44,454 nucleotides of DNA from Merdimmobilis hominis (lineage in GTDB: Bacteria; Bacillota; Clostridia; Oscillospirales; Ruminococcaceae): contig NZ_LT629939.1 in NCBI RefSeq assembly GCF_900104615.1, forward strand, positions 2,392,617 to 2,437,070, given 5' to 3'. The notes beneath the pieces were generated by a model that saw only the letters and a list, made by a program, of their open reading frames with translations, searched no databases and was not told the DNA's origin. A program made the translations under genes and the position numbers. Numbering within the stretch: the stretch's first letter is position 1; every line of letters starts with the position of its first letter. Below are positions 16,568 through 24,177 of the stretch, in pieces.

Positions 16568-17014
16568 TTAAGCTGTTTTCTGCCGGGAGAGGCGGATGGT
16601 GCGGAAAAGCCGCACGCTGGAGGAGACAAACAGCACCCCCATGGCCAGGGAGCCGGCGATGCCGAAGGTGTGCATCCCGGTGCTGATGAACTGGTCCACC
16701 TGGCCGGAGATGCAGTATTCCATGGTGTAGTAGATGCCGTTCCCTGGCACCAGCGGCAGGATGGAGAGGATGAGGAATCCGGTAACTGGCGCTTTAAATA
16801 CCCGGGCCATGCACTCCGAATAGGCGGAGATGACGCAGGAGGCGATGAAGAACTGCAACAGGTCGCTGTTGAGGCCGGAGGCCAGCAGGTAGACAAGCCA
16901 TCCTAAGGAACCTCCCAGGGAGGCGACCACCATGTGTTTGGGGGAGCGGATGTCAAAGACAATGCAGAAGCCCATACAGGCCATAAAGATGTACAAACAG
17001 GAAAGATAACGCAT
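16568..17014 (-). CDS. Threonine/serine exporter family, small subunit (YjjB-like)
   Basis: A 148-residue membrane protein with four to five hydrophobic segments, corresponding to the C-terminal half of ThrE-type amino acid exporters (ThrE_2/YjjB). FLILSILPLVPGNGIYYTMEY is the characteristic loop. It is encoded 13 bp after the larger ThrE-type gene, the usual split arrangement, and the two products should form one transporter. Export of Thr, Ser or a related solute is inferred from family only. The ribosome binding site is AAGGGGG. Confidence 0.9.
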   Translation of the reverse strand: MRYLSCLYIFMACMGFCIVFDIRSPKHMVVASLGGSLGWLVYLLASGLNSDLLQFFIASCVISAYSECMARVFKAPVTGFLILSILPLVPGNGIYYTMEYCISGQVDQFISTGMHTFGIAGSLAMGVLFVSSSVRLFRTIRLSRQKTA

Positions 17015-17027
17015 CGGTGGGCCCCCT

Positions 17028-17786
17028 TTACAATAAAATCTGGGAGAGGGTGATGGCCATGCCCGCTCCCAAAGCGATGGCGGTGGCCACCAACAGCGCC
17101 TCGGTCAGCTTGATCAGCCCGGCGATCAGATCCCCGGCGATGATGTCCCGCATCACGTTGGTGATGGCAATGCCGGGCACCAGGTTCATCAAGGTGCCGA
17201 TGATCATCTTGTCCGAGTTGTGGGCAAGGCCGATCCGAACAAAAAAGAGGGCGATTACTGCCGCCGTCCCGCTGGCGATGATGTTGGTAAAAAAGCTGTT
17301 GGCTTCAAATCGGGACATGTTGTGGAGCACCAGCTTCACCCCGATGCCGCAGAAGATGGCGAAGCAGGCGTCGGTCAGATCCCCGCCGAAAAACAGGGTG
17401 AAGGAGAAAGAGATGAGGGCAAAGGCAAACAGCTGCTGCCAAAAGGTGTAGCCGGTGCACTGGTCGATGCGGCGGATTTCCCGGTGGACCTCCTGGAACT
17501 CCGGCCGTTCCCGGCAGATGCGGCGGCACAGGGCGTTGAACTGGACTACCTTTTCCAGATCCATCCCCAGGCCGCGGATCCGCCGGATCTTGGTCAGGGA
17601 GTGGCCGTCTTCATCGCAGACGGTGACAATGATGCAGCTGGGGATGACAAATACCTCGGCGGTGAAGATGCCGTAGGCTTCAAAGATGCGCTGGATGGAT
17701 TCCTCCACCCGGTAGATCTCGCCGCCGCTTTCCAGAAGGCGGTACCCGATCTCGGTGGAGATGTTGAGCAGCTCGTCGTAGTTCAT
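17028..17786 (-). CDS. Threonine/serine exporter family, large subunit (YjjP-like)
   Basis: A 252-residue protein matching the N-terminal half of ThrE (YjjP type). A soluble first part (ISTEIGYRLLESGGEIYRVEE and FVIPSCIIVTVCDEDG) is followed by about five membrane helices with LVPGIAITNVMRDIIAGDL, the family signature. It pairs with the small subunit encoded immediately downstream. A minus-strand extended -10 element (TGTTATAAT, TATAAT at 17877-17872) lies about 90 bases upstream, and the leader contains a GGCGCC-N10-GGCGCC hairpin. Confidence 0.92.
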   Translation of the reverse strand: MNYDELLNISTEIGYRLLESGGEIYRVEESIQRIFEAYGIFTAEVFVIPSCIIVTVCDEDGHSLTKIRRIRGLGMDLEKVVQFNALCRRICRERPEFQEVHREIRRIDQCTGYTFWQQLFAFALISFSFTLFFGGDLTDACFAIFCGIGVKLVLHNMSRFEANSFFTNIIASGTAAVIALFFVRIGLAHNSDKMIIGTLMNLVPGIAITNVMRDIIAGDLIAGLIKLTEALLVATAIALGAGMAITLSQILL

Positions 17787-17871
17787 GGTTCTCTCCCATA
17801 CAAAAAGAATTGGCGCCGCAATGGTTCGGCGCCAGAGAAAGGGGAAGGCCCTGCCATTGCCACAAACAAGG

Positions 17872-17880
17872 ATTATAACA
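17872..17880 (-). promoter_or_regulatory. Extended -10 promoter of the exporter pair
   Basis: The minus strand reads TGTTATAAT, a full extended -10 element. No good -35 is visible. Confidence 0.5.
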
Positions 17881-17893
17881 ATGGAATGAGGGC

Positions 17894-18053
17894 TCCTTCC
17901 CCAATGGTTGTTGTGCTACAATAATCGCTTTGCGGTTGTTGTAGCCTGGGGTGGGCAGGGACTGGAAAAATTTCGGTACGGCTTTGCCGCAGGAGGGCGC
18001 ACCGCCCGAAAGAAATTTCTTCCCCAATAATCGCTTTGCGATTATTGTAGCAC
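17894..18053. repeat. Hairpin-rich intergenic repeat, copy A
   Basis: Two terminal hairpins flank a structured centre. The first is 17915-17945 (14-bp arms, TTT loop, GC[TA]-rich stem). The second is AATAATCGC-TTT-GCGATTATT (18026-18046) followed by GTAGCA. Between them GGAAAAATTTCGG (from 17963) is roughly complementary to CCGAAAGAAATTTC and encloses CGGC-TTT-GCCG and GGGCG/CGCCC hairpins. The stretch 17963-18053 is about 90% identical by eye to 43979-44070. There is no credible ORF, so it is probably a REP or MITE-like element. Confidence 0.75.
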
Positions 18054-18139
18054 AGCCTCCCCCTGCAAAACAATGGATATTCTGTAGGATTGCTTTCCCC
18101 TGTGGCGAAAAGAATCGGCAAAAGAGCACAAAGCACAGA

Positions 18140-18176
18140 AAAAATCCGCTGGGGTGAAAGTCCCAGCGGATTTTTG
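18140..18176. terminator. Bidirectional terminator after the amidohydrolase gene
   Basis: AAAATCCGCTGGG (18141-18153) and CCCAGCGGATTTT (18162-18174) form a 13-bp stem with A/T-rich flanks on both sides, downstream of the minus-strand amidohydrolase. Confidence 0.9.
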
Positions 18177-18198
18177 CCGCCCCGGTGCAGAGGCGGAA

Positions 18199-19797
18199 TT
18201 ATGCTTTGGTGTAGATGGGTTCGCCCTCCTTGATGGTGGACAGAACTTGGATGGAGCGCAAGTCTTTGGGGTCGATTTCCAAGGGGTTTTGGTCCAGGAT
18301 GACCAGATCGGCCAGTTTCCCCTCCTTGAGGGAACCCTTTCGGTCCTCTTCAAAGTATTGGTAGGCGGCGTTGCAGGTAATGCCTTTGAGGGCGTCATAC
18401 ACCGAGACTTTTTCCTCCTCGGCCAAGGGAACTCCCGCCCGGGTGACCCGGTTGACGGCGCACCACAAGGTGGTGATCATGTCCGGCAGGAGAACCGGGG
18501 TGTCCTGGTGGAAGGTGTACACCACATGGTTGCGGATGGCGCTTCCCGCCGGGCTCACATGGCCGCCCCGCTCCTCGCCGAAGTTTTTCAGGTGGACATC
18601 CCCCCAATAATAGGTGTGGGCCACATAGATGGAGGCCACCATCCCCAGTTTGGCCATCTCGGCCAACTGATCGCCCCGGGTCAGCTGGCAGTGGATCATC
18701 ACCGGCCGGCCGTCGGCGGGCTCTCCCAGCTTTTGTGCTGCCGCCTTGTAGGCGTGGATCATCTGGTCGCTGGCGGCGTCGCCGTTGCAGTGGGCTAGAA
18801 TCTGCCGGCCCTCCTTCAGGGCAGTTTCCATAAAGCCTTCCACAGTGGCGTCATCGTAGATGGGATACCCTTTATAATCCGCGTCTCCGCCCAGATAGGG
18901 TTTGGTCATCCAAGCAGTGCGCCCTTGGGGGGAGCCGTCCAAAAAGATTTTATACCCGCCGATTTTCAGGTGGTTATGGTACTGCTCGATGTAAGAGGGA
19001 TTTTCTTCCATTACCTCTTTGGCGTTTTTCAAATCCACATAGGCGATGGTGTCCAGCTTAAGCCGCCCTTGCTGGGCCAGGGATTCCAATAGCTTCCATT
19101 CGGCGGCACGGGTGGCGCCGTCCTGGGCGGTGGTGATGCCGAAACTGGCATAGATGTTCTGGGCTTCCTCCATCTGGTCCATCAGCTGTTCCAGGGAAGG
19201 GCGGGGCATGCGGCTGGAGGCCAAGACGATAAAGGCATTCTCCTCCAGATAGCCGCTCGGCTCTTTGGAACCCTCCACCCGGCCGATCATCCCGCCGGAA
19301 GGGTTTTCGGTAGAGGCGTCGATGCCCAGCTCCTGGAGTCCCAGGCTGTTGGCAACCCCCATGTGGCCGGAGCGGTGGGCGATGAGCACCGGGTTTTGTG
19401 GGGCGGCTTTGTCCAGGGAGAATTTATCGGGGTGGCGGCCTTCCTCCAGGGTGTTGTGGTCATACCCCCGGCCGATGATCCACTGGCCGGGCTGGATATT
19501 CCGCTCTTTGCGGTAGGCGTCGATCCGCTGGGCAATTTCATCAAAGCTGCCCACATCATCCAAATCCACTAAGCCAAGGGTATTGGCGAAAGAGGTGATG
19601 TGGCTGTGTGGGTCGATGAAGGCGGGGAGGAGGGTGTGTCCCTTCAGGTCGTAAAGCTGCGCATCGGGGCAGAGGGCCAAAAGCTCCTCTTTTTCGCCAA
19701 GTTTGCGGATTTTGCCGCCCTCAACCAGCAGGGCGGATGGGGTGCTGTCCGGCTCCATGGTGATGATGGGGCCGCCGAAATAAATGGTTTTGTTCAT
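18199..19797 (-). CDS. Amidohydrolase 3 family (YtcJ-like) metal-dependent hydrolase
   Basis: A 532-residue protein of the amidohydrolase superfamily. After an N-terminal beta-sandwich part, FIDPHSHITSFANTLGLVDL carries the HxH metal motif. Later stretches HRSGHMGVANSLGLQ and ILAHCNGDAASDQMIHAY, and the C-terminal GSLKEGKLADLVILDQNPLE, are typical of YtcJ-like enzymes. They hydrolyse C-N bonds in small amides; the substrate is not predictable. The start is ATG 19797, five bases after AAGGAGG. It is a single gene, with an inverted repeat AAACTG-N8-CAGTTT about 26-45 bases upstream as a possible operator. Confidence 0.9.
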   Translation of the reverse strand: MNKTIYFGGPIITMEPDSTPSALLVEGGKIRKLGEKEELLALCPDAQLYDLKGHTLLPAFIDPHSHITSFANTLGLVDLDDVGSFDEIAQRIDAYRKERNIQPGQWIIGRGYDHNTLEEGRHPDKFSLDKAAPQNPVLIAHRSGHMGVANSLGLQELGIDASTENPSGGMIGRVEGSKEPSGYLEENAFIVLASSRMPRPSLEQLMDQMEEAQNIYASFGITTAQDGATRAAEWKLLESLAQQGRLKLDTIAYVDLKNAKEVMEENPSYIEQYHNHLKIGGYKIFLDGSPQGRTAWMTKPYLGGDADYKGYPIYDDATVEGFMETALKEGRQILAHCNGDAASDQMIHAYKAAAQKLGEPADGRPVMIHCQLTRGDQLAEMAKLGMVASIYVAHTYYWGDVHLKNFGEERGGHVSPAGSAIRNHVVYTFHQDTPVLLPDMITTLWCAVNRVTRAGVPLAEEEKVSVYDALKGITCNAAYQYFEEDRKGSLKEGKLADLVILDQNPLEIDPKDLRSIQVLSTIKEGEPIYTKA

Positions 19798-19822
19798 GGG
19801 GTCCTCCTTACAATCCATATAA

Positions 19823-19842
19823 AAACTGAATATATCCAGTTT
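19823..19842. promoter_or_regulatory. Candidate operator before the amidohydrolase
   Basis: A perfect inverted repeat AAACTG-N8-CAGTTT lies in the short leader of the minus-strand amidohydrolase gene. No regulator is identified. Confidence 0.35.
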
Positions 19843-19894
19843 GGTACAAAGTCAGTATGGTCATCCTACCGCGAAATTATGGCACCGGTGTGGA

Positions 19895-20225
19895 CATGGC
19901 TGGGAAAATTTGTGAATATACTAGGGGGAGACATCCATTCCCTTGGCTCCCTAGGGCCTGTAGCCCCGCGAGGGCATCCGCGCCAGCGGAAAAATCCTTC
20001 GCTTGAGGTGTGGAAACCGCTAAGAAGGATTTTCCGAGCGTACCCATTGTGGCACACAAAAATAGGGGGATCGGGGTCTCCCCGGCGGGTTTTGCCTCCT
20101 TTTATCCGCATAAAAGGAAGTGCCGGGGGTGTGAGGGGCTGGCAGGAGGGCCCCTCATCCCTGCGGGGTGCAGGGGCGCTAGGCGCCCTGCATATCCACT
20201 GCTTGTGATTAGTATAGCACAGAAA
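19895..20225. repeat. Structured non-coding gap with repeat-like hairpins
   Basis: The 578-bp gap before the APC permease has no credible gene but several hairpins. One is TCCTTTTAT-CCGC-ATAAAAGGA (20097-20118, perfect 9-bp stem) and another is GCAGGGGCGC-TA-GGCGCCCTGC (about 20169-20190). A GGAAAAATCCTTC arm near 19988 is complementary to GAAGGATTTTCC near 20022, as in the other repeats of the window. It ends with GATTAGTATAGCAC, similar to the GATTATTGTAGCAC end of copy A. It may be a diverged or composite relative of those repeats. Confidence 0.45.
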
Positions 20226-20314
20226 TAGAGGAGATGTGGAAAATTTTTGTGAAATTGAGCGGGTGTTTTGGCGCGATACACACAAAAGGGAAGCGGCCGG
20301 CAGAATTTGGCAGT

Positions 20315-20342
20315 TTGCCAGCGAAAAAACCGCGAATACTGT
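20315..20342 (+). promoter_or_regulatory. Candidate promoter of the APC permease
   Basis: TTGCCA (20315-20320) and TACTGT (20337-20342) are 16 bp apart and 33 bases before the start codon. The -35 overlaps a small inverted repeat TGGCA-GTT-TGCCA. Confidence 0.45.
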
Positions 20343-20375
20343 TAGGGTGATTCCAGCAAAATTGGGAGGCGCAGT

Positions 20376-21683
20376 ATGAACAGCAATACCCCAGAAAAAA
20401 GTTTAACCTTTTTGGAGGCGTTGTCCCTGGTTGTGGGGATGATCGTCGGGTCCGGTATCTTTTTGAAGAGCGGCGTGGTGCTGGCCGAAGCTGGCTCCAT
20501 CCCCATGAGCATCGCCGCCTGGATCACCGGCGGTGTGATCACCCTGGCTTCCGCCCTTACAGTGGCGGAGATCGCCGCAGCCATCCCCAAAACTGGCGGC
20601 CTCTATATCTATTTGGAGGAGCTGTACGGCGAGCCGGTGGGATTCCTCCTGGGCTGGGTGCAGACGATGATCTCCTATCCCGCCTCCATCGCTGCCCAGG
20701 CTATTGCCTTTGCCACCTATTTTACTATTTTTGTCCCTATGACCGCCGTCCAAAGGCAGATTTTAGCGGTGGGGGTCCTGTTGTTTCTGCTTGCGATGAA
20801 CATCATCTCCACCCAGTTCGGCGGCCGGATCCAGCTGGCGGCCACGGTGGGGAAACTGCTGCCCATCGCGTTGATTGTGGCCTTTGGCTTAGTGCTGGGC
20901 TGGGGAGGGACATCTTCCATCCAGCAGCCCCTTCCGGCAGGGACGGGGTTTGGCGCTGCGGTGCTCAGCACCCTCTGGGCTTATGATGGGTGGATCAGCG
21001 TCACCAATGTGGCTGGGGAGTTGAAAAACCCGGCTAAGGATCTGCCGCGGGCCATCGGTACAGGGGTGTTTTTTGTCATCGCCACCTATCTGCTGTTTAA
21101 TCTGGCCATCTTCCGGGTGCTGCCTATGGCGGATATTGTGGCATCCTCTACCCCTGCCGCCGACGCCGCAGTGCGGATTTTTGGCAGGATCGGCTCCACC
21201 ATTGTGGCCTTAGGGATCATGGTGTCGGTGTTTGGTTCCATCAACGGCCTGCTGATGACCGGTTCCCGGGTGCCGTACTCCATGGGTTCCCAGGGGCTGT
21301 TCCCTTTCGGCAGGCTGTGGGGCTGGGTGAGCCCCCGGTTTGATACCCCTTTCTTTTCCCTGCTGCTCATGGGGGCAGTGGCCCTCTTTTACCTCTTTTC
21401 CGGCACCTTTGACACCTTGACCAACTTATTGGTCTTTGTGTTGTGGATCTTCTTCACCATGGGGGTGGCGGCCATCTTCCGGCTGCGCCGTGTCCACAAG
21501 CCCAGACCCGGTGGTTACCGGGTGCCCTTCTACCCCTTGACCCCCATTGTGGGCCTTTTGGGCGGCGTCTACATTTTGGGGAGCACCATCTGGAACCAGC
21601 CCCTTCAATCCCTGGCGGGGCTGGGCATCACCTTGGCGGGGCTGCCGGTTTACTACCTGACCCGCTGGAAATCCGCCCGATAA
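20376..21683 (+). CDS. APC-family amino acid permease
   Basis: A 435-residue transporter with about 12 membrane helices. The first helix contains VVGMIVGSGIFLKSG, the GSGIF substrate/Na-site motif of the amino acid/polyamine/organocation family. LWAYDGWISVTNVAGELKNP, a family signature, follows near residue 200. The overall length and tail resemble LAT-like exchangers such as SteT of Bacillus. The substrate is an amino acid; which one is not predictable. The ATG follows GGGAGG. It is a single-gene unit between its own promoter and a terminator. Confidence 0.94.
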   Translation: MNSNTPEKSLTFLEALSLVVGMIVGSGIFLKSGVVLAEAGSIPMSIAAWITGGVITLASALTVAEIAAAIPKTGGLYIYLEELYGEPVGFLLGWVQTMISYPASIAAQAIAFATYFTIFVPMTAVQRQILAVGVLLFLLAMNIISTQFGGRIQLAATVGKLLPIALIVAFGLVLGWGGTSSIQQPLPAGTGFGAAVLSTLWAYDGWISVTNVAGELKNPAKDLPRAIGTGVFFVIATYLLFNLAIFRVLPMADIVASSTPAADAAVRIFGRIGSTIVALGIMVSVFGSINGLLMTGSRVPYSMGSQGLFPFGRLWGWVSPRFDTPFFSLLLMGAVALFYLFSGTFDTLTNLLVFVLWIFFTMGVAAIFRLRRVHKPRPGGYRVPFYPLTPIVGLLGGVYILGSTIWNQPLQSLAGLGITLAGLPVYYLTRWKSAR

Positions 21684-21687
21684 AGAA

Positions 21688-21718
21688 AAAGCGCCCGCTG
21701 TATAGGCGGGCGTTTCTT
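21688..21718 (+). terminator. Terminator after the APC permease
   Basis: CGCCCGC and GCGGGCG around a seven-base loop, extended by flanking AAAGAAA/TTTCTTT pairing, follow the permease stop. It can also act for the converging DUF3783 gene. Confidence 0.85.
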
Positions 21719-21776
21719 TACCCCTTAGGGGATTGGGAGCCACTCGGGGGAGGCTGTGGGGGGAAGGACAATTTCA

Positions 21777-22358
21777 TCAGCGCAGGGCGCTGCGGGCGGC
21801 GAGCAGGTTTTCCAAAGCCGCAGTCAGGCTTTCGGAGGTGGGCTCCTCGGCGGATAGGGCGCCTTTGGCGGCGAAAATTGCCTGGTTGAGGGAGTTCCAC
21901 AACACTGGATCCTGATTTTCCTCCGGCAGGGATTCCGCTTCCCGGATCAGTGGCACCAACCGGGAGTAAACCTCCATCACCTCGTGTTCCCGGCGCAGCT
22001 CCACCAATAACTGGAGGATGGGCCAACCTTGGTTGGATTCGGTGAGGACGGCTTTCAGGTCGATTTTGGGCACCCCCGCCTTGCGCAGCTGTTCCAAGAG
22101 GGCATTGACCTGAGGGGAGGTGAAGTGGCACATCCCCAGGAATTCACAGTCCGGGGCCTGTCCTTCATAGGGTGGGATCGCCGGGTCGGGGGAAGCGGCC
22201 AGCGCTCCAAAGGTCTGGTTCAGCTGGCTGGGGGAAATCTCCCGGTAGGGGAGTCCGGCGGCGTCCAACGTCCGGCGGAGCAGCTGCCCCTTGGGGGTGG
22301 AACCGCCCAAGCGGTACAGGAGCACCAGCGGGCTCTTAGCGGGAATTCTGGCTTTCAT
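21777..22358 (-). CDS. DUF3783 domain protein
   Basis: A 193-residue cytoplasmic protein of unknown role. The first half fits DUF3783: an N-terminal LVLLYRLGGSTPKGQLLRR, then LPYREISPSQLNQTFGAL, then CHFTSPQVNALLEQLRKAGV and IDLKAVLTESNQGW. The second half is alpha-helical (ELRREHEVMEVYSRLVPLI). There is no membrane segment. The ATG has GGGAGGG eleven bases upstream. It is transcribed away from the M20 hydrolase gene from its own promoter. Confidence 0.75.
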   Translation of the reverse strand: MKARIPAKSPLVLLYRLGGSTPKGQLLRRTLDAAGLPYREISPSQLNQTFGALAASPDPAIPPYEGQAPDCEFLGMCHFTSPQVNALLEQLRKAGVPKIDLKAVLTESNQGWPILQLLVELRREHEVMEVYSRLVPLIREAESLPEENQDPVLWNSLNQAIFAAKGALSAEEPTSESLTAALENLLAARSALR

Positions 22359-22444
22359 AATTGGGTTGACCCTCCCATCGCCCCAGGGGGGAGCCCCCCT
22401 AAAAAAGGCGAAATTTTTGATAGGCAGTTTTTGCCAACAGGACT

Positions 22445-22473
22445 ATTGTACTACAGAAAGGGGGAGATCACAA
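22445..22473 (-). promoter_or_regulatory. Promoter of the DUF3783 gene
   Basis: On the minus strand TTGTGA (22473-22468) and TACAAT (22450-22445) are 17 bp apart. Confidence 0.6.
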
Positions 22474-22583
22474 CCGGGAAACCGTCGAGTCCGGGAATTT
22501 TCATCGATCGATCCGGCGGGGAAAAACAGAAGAGAATATAGATGAAATTCATAGATTGTTTCCATGTATCAGGAAAAATCTAC

Positions 22584-22612
22584 TTGATTTTGCACAACAA
22601 AAGGCGCATAAT
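22584..22612 (+). promoter_or_regulatory. Promoter of the M20 hydrolase gene
   Basis: TTGATT (22584-22589) and CATAAT (22607-22612) are 17 bp apart, about 57 bases before the start codon. The remaining sequence of the 310-bp divergent gap holds no gene. Confidence 0.6.
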
Positions 22613-22668
22613 AAAACCATAGATTTTGGCAAGCAATTCATTGACATACAACAAGGAGGTATTTTGCT

Positions 22669-23910
22669 ATGGATTATGTAGTTTCCCCCAAGGTGAAAGA
22701 AATCGTCGACAAAATGGTTTCTCTGGACGCGGTGAAAAAGGGGTTGGAGTTCATTAAAGAGGACAACGACCAGACCGTGCAGAACCAGCTTGACCTGGCA
22801 ATGATCCCCTCTCCCACCTTCCATGAGCAGGAGAAAGCCAAAGCCTTTATGAAATATTTTGAGGATTTGGGCCTTTCCGATGTACATATGGACCGGTTTG
22901 GCAACGTAGTCGGCACCCGCAAGGGCAAGGGCAAAGGCCCCACCGTCCTGATGGAAGGCCATATGGACACCGTGTTCCCCATGGATACCAAGCTGGAGCC
23001 CAAGATTGAAAACGGCGTCATCCATCTGCCCGGCATCGGCGACGACACCCGCGGCATGGTGGTCTGTCTGACCGTTGCCCGGGCTTTGGACGCTGCGGGC
23101 ATTGAAACCGACGGCGACATTGTCTTTGTGGGCACTGTGGAAGAAGAGGGCATGGGCTCTTTGGGCGGCATGAAGAAATTCCTGTCGGAGAATAAGATCG
23201 ATGCAAGCATCAGCGTAGACGGCCCCAGCCCCATCGGCATCACCTATGAGGCCACCGGTTTCAAGACCTATGAGGCCACCTTCTACGGCATCGGCGGCCA
23301 TGCCTACGGCGCTTTCGGCAAGGTTGCCAATCCGCTGCACGCCGCAGCCAGAGCGGTCGCTAAGATCGCGGATTTCCAGGTCCCTGAGGACCCGAGAACC
23401 ACCTTCTGCGTGTCCAACTTCCACGCGGGCAGCGACGCCAGCATCCATGCCATCGTGCCCAGTGCCACCATCAAATTCAACTTCCGCTCCAACTCCGCTG
23501 AGGAACTGGAGAAACTGAACACCCGCATTATGAACGCCCTCCAGGAGGCCGCCGACGAGGAGACCGCCAGATGGGGCAAAGACACCATCACCTGGGATTA
23601 CAAACAGTACTGCGACGTTCCCGCCGCTTCCCAGGACCCCCACACCCCCATCGTAGAGGCGCTGTACACCATCATCAAACACCTTGGCTATGAGCCCAAG
23701 TTTGAACAGGGCGGCTCCACCAACTGCAACATGGCCTTGGATGCCGGTATCCCCGCCGTTTGCCTTGGCTCCGGCGGCCCCAGCACCGATGCCCATATGC
23801 TCTCTGAGTTCTTTGTCATCGATAAAGCTTATGAGGGTGCCCAGCAGGCATTCCTGCTGGCTTTGGCCCTGGCTGGCGTCAGCGGCAGTTCCCCCAGCGT
23901 CATGGAATAA
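22669..23910 (+). CDS. M20 family metallohydrolase (peptidase/deacylase)
   Basis: A 413-residue di-metal hydrolase of the M20 family. Visible metal and catalytic residues are H98 and D100 in EGHMDTV, D125 in GIGDDTRG, E158-E160 in TVEEEGMG, D184 in SVDGPSP and the C-terminal histidine in STDAHMLSEFF. GIGGHAYGAFGKVANPLHAA marks the dimerisation domain. Family members cleave peptides or N-acyl amino acids; substrate choice is unclear. The strong AAGGAGG site, consensus-like promoter and good terminator suggest high expression. Before integration of the neighbouring element, the original rlmD 3' end would have lain just beyond this gene, convergent with it. Confidence 0.92.
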   Translation: MDYVVSPKVKEIVDKMVSLDAVKKGLEFIKEDNDQTVQNQLDLAMIPSPTFHEQEKAKAFMKYFEDLGLSDVHMDRFGNVVGTRKGKGKGPTVLMEGHMDTVFPMDTKLEPKIENGVIHLPGIGDDTRGMVVCLTVARALDAAGIETDGDIVFVGTVEEEGMGSLGGMKKFLSENKIDASISVDGPSPIGITYEATGFKTYEATFYGIGGHAYGAFGKVANPLHAAARAVAKIADFQVPEDPRTTFCVSNFHAGSDASIHAIVPSATIKFNFRSNSAEELEKLNTRIMNALQEAADEETARWGKDTITWDYKQYCDVPAASQDPHTPIVEALYTIIKHLGYEPKFEQGGSTNCNMALDAGIPAVCLGSGGPSTDAHMLSEFFVIDKAYEGAQQAFLLALALAGVSGSSPSVME

Positions 23911-23923
23911 ATCCCTAGTTATA

Positions 23924-23965
23924 AAAAAACTCCCCCAGGTTTTATAAAGCCCGGGGGAGTTTTTG
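23924..23965 (+). terminator. Terminator after the M20 hydrolase gene
   Basis: ACTCCCCC and GGGGGAGT form the stem, preceded by A7 and followed by TTTTTGG. Confidence 0.88.
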
Positions 23966-24177
23966 GTGTAGGATTCGGGCGCCGCTGCACCCGCTTTTGA
24001 AGCAATTCGGATATCCGCCGGCTTTCTGTGCTCAGCGGGGGAGGGGCTGTTCAGTAGGCGGGCAACTTATTTTCTGGCCCGGTCTGTGGAAGGCTTGCCG
24101 GCCCGATATTTGGCGTATCGCGCCTTCTGTCCCCTCCATTCTATAAAGAACGCCGCCCGTACTTTTTTAGAGCCGAC
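23966..24177. other. Host sequence outside the element, no feature seen
   Basis: No gene, repeat or clear hairpin is visible. By the integration model this is the original region downstream of host rlmD. Confidence 0.5.
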
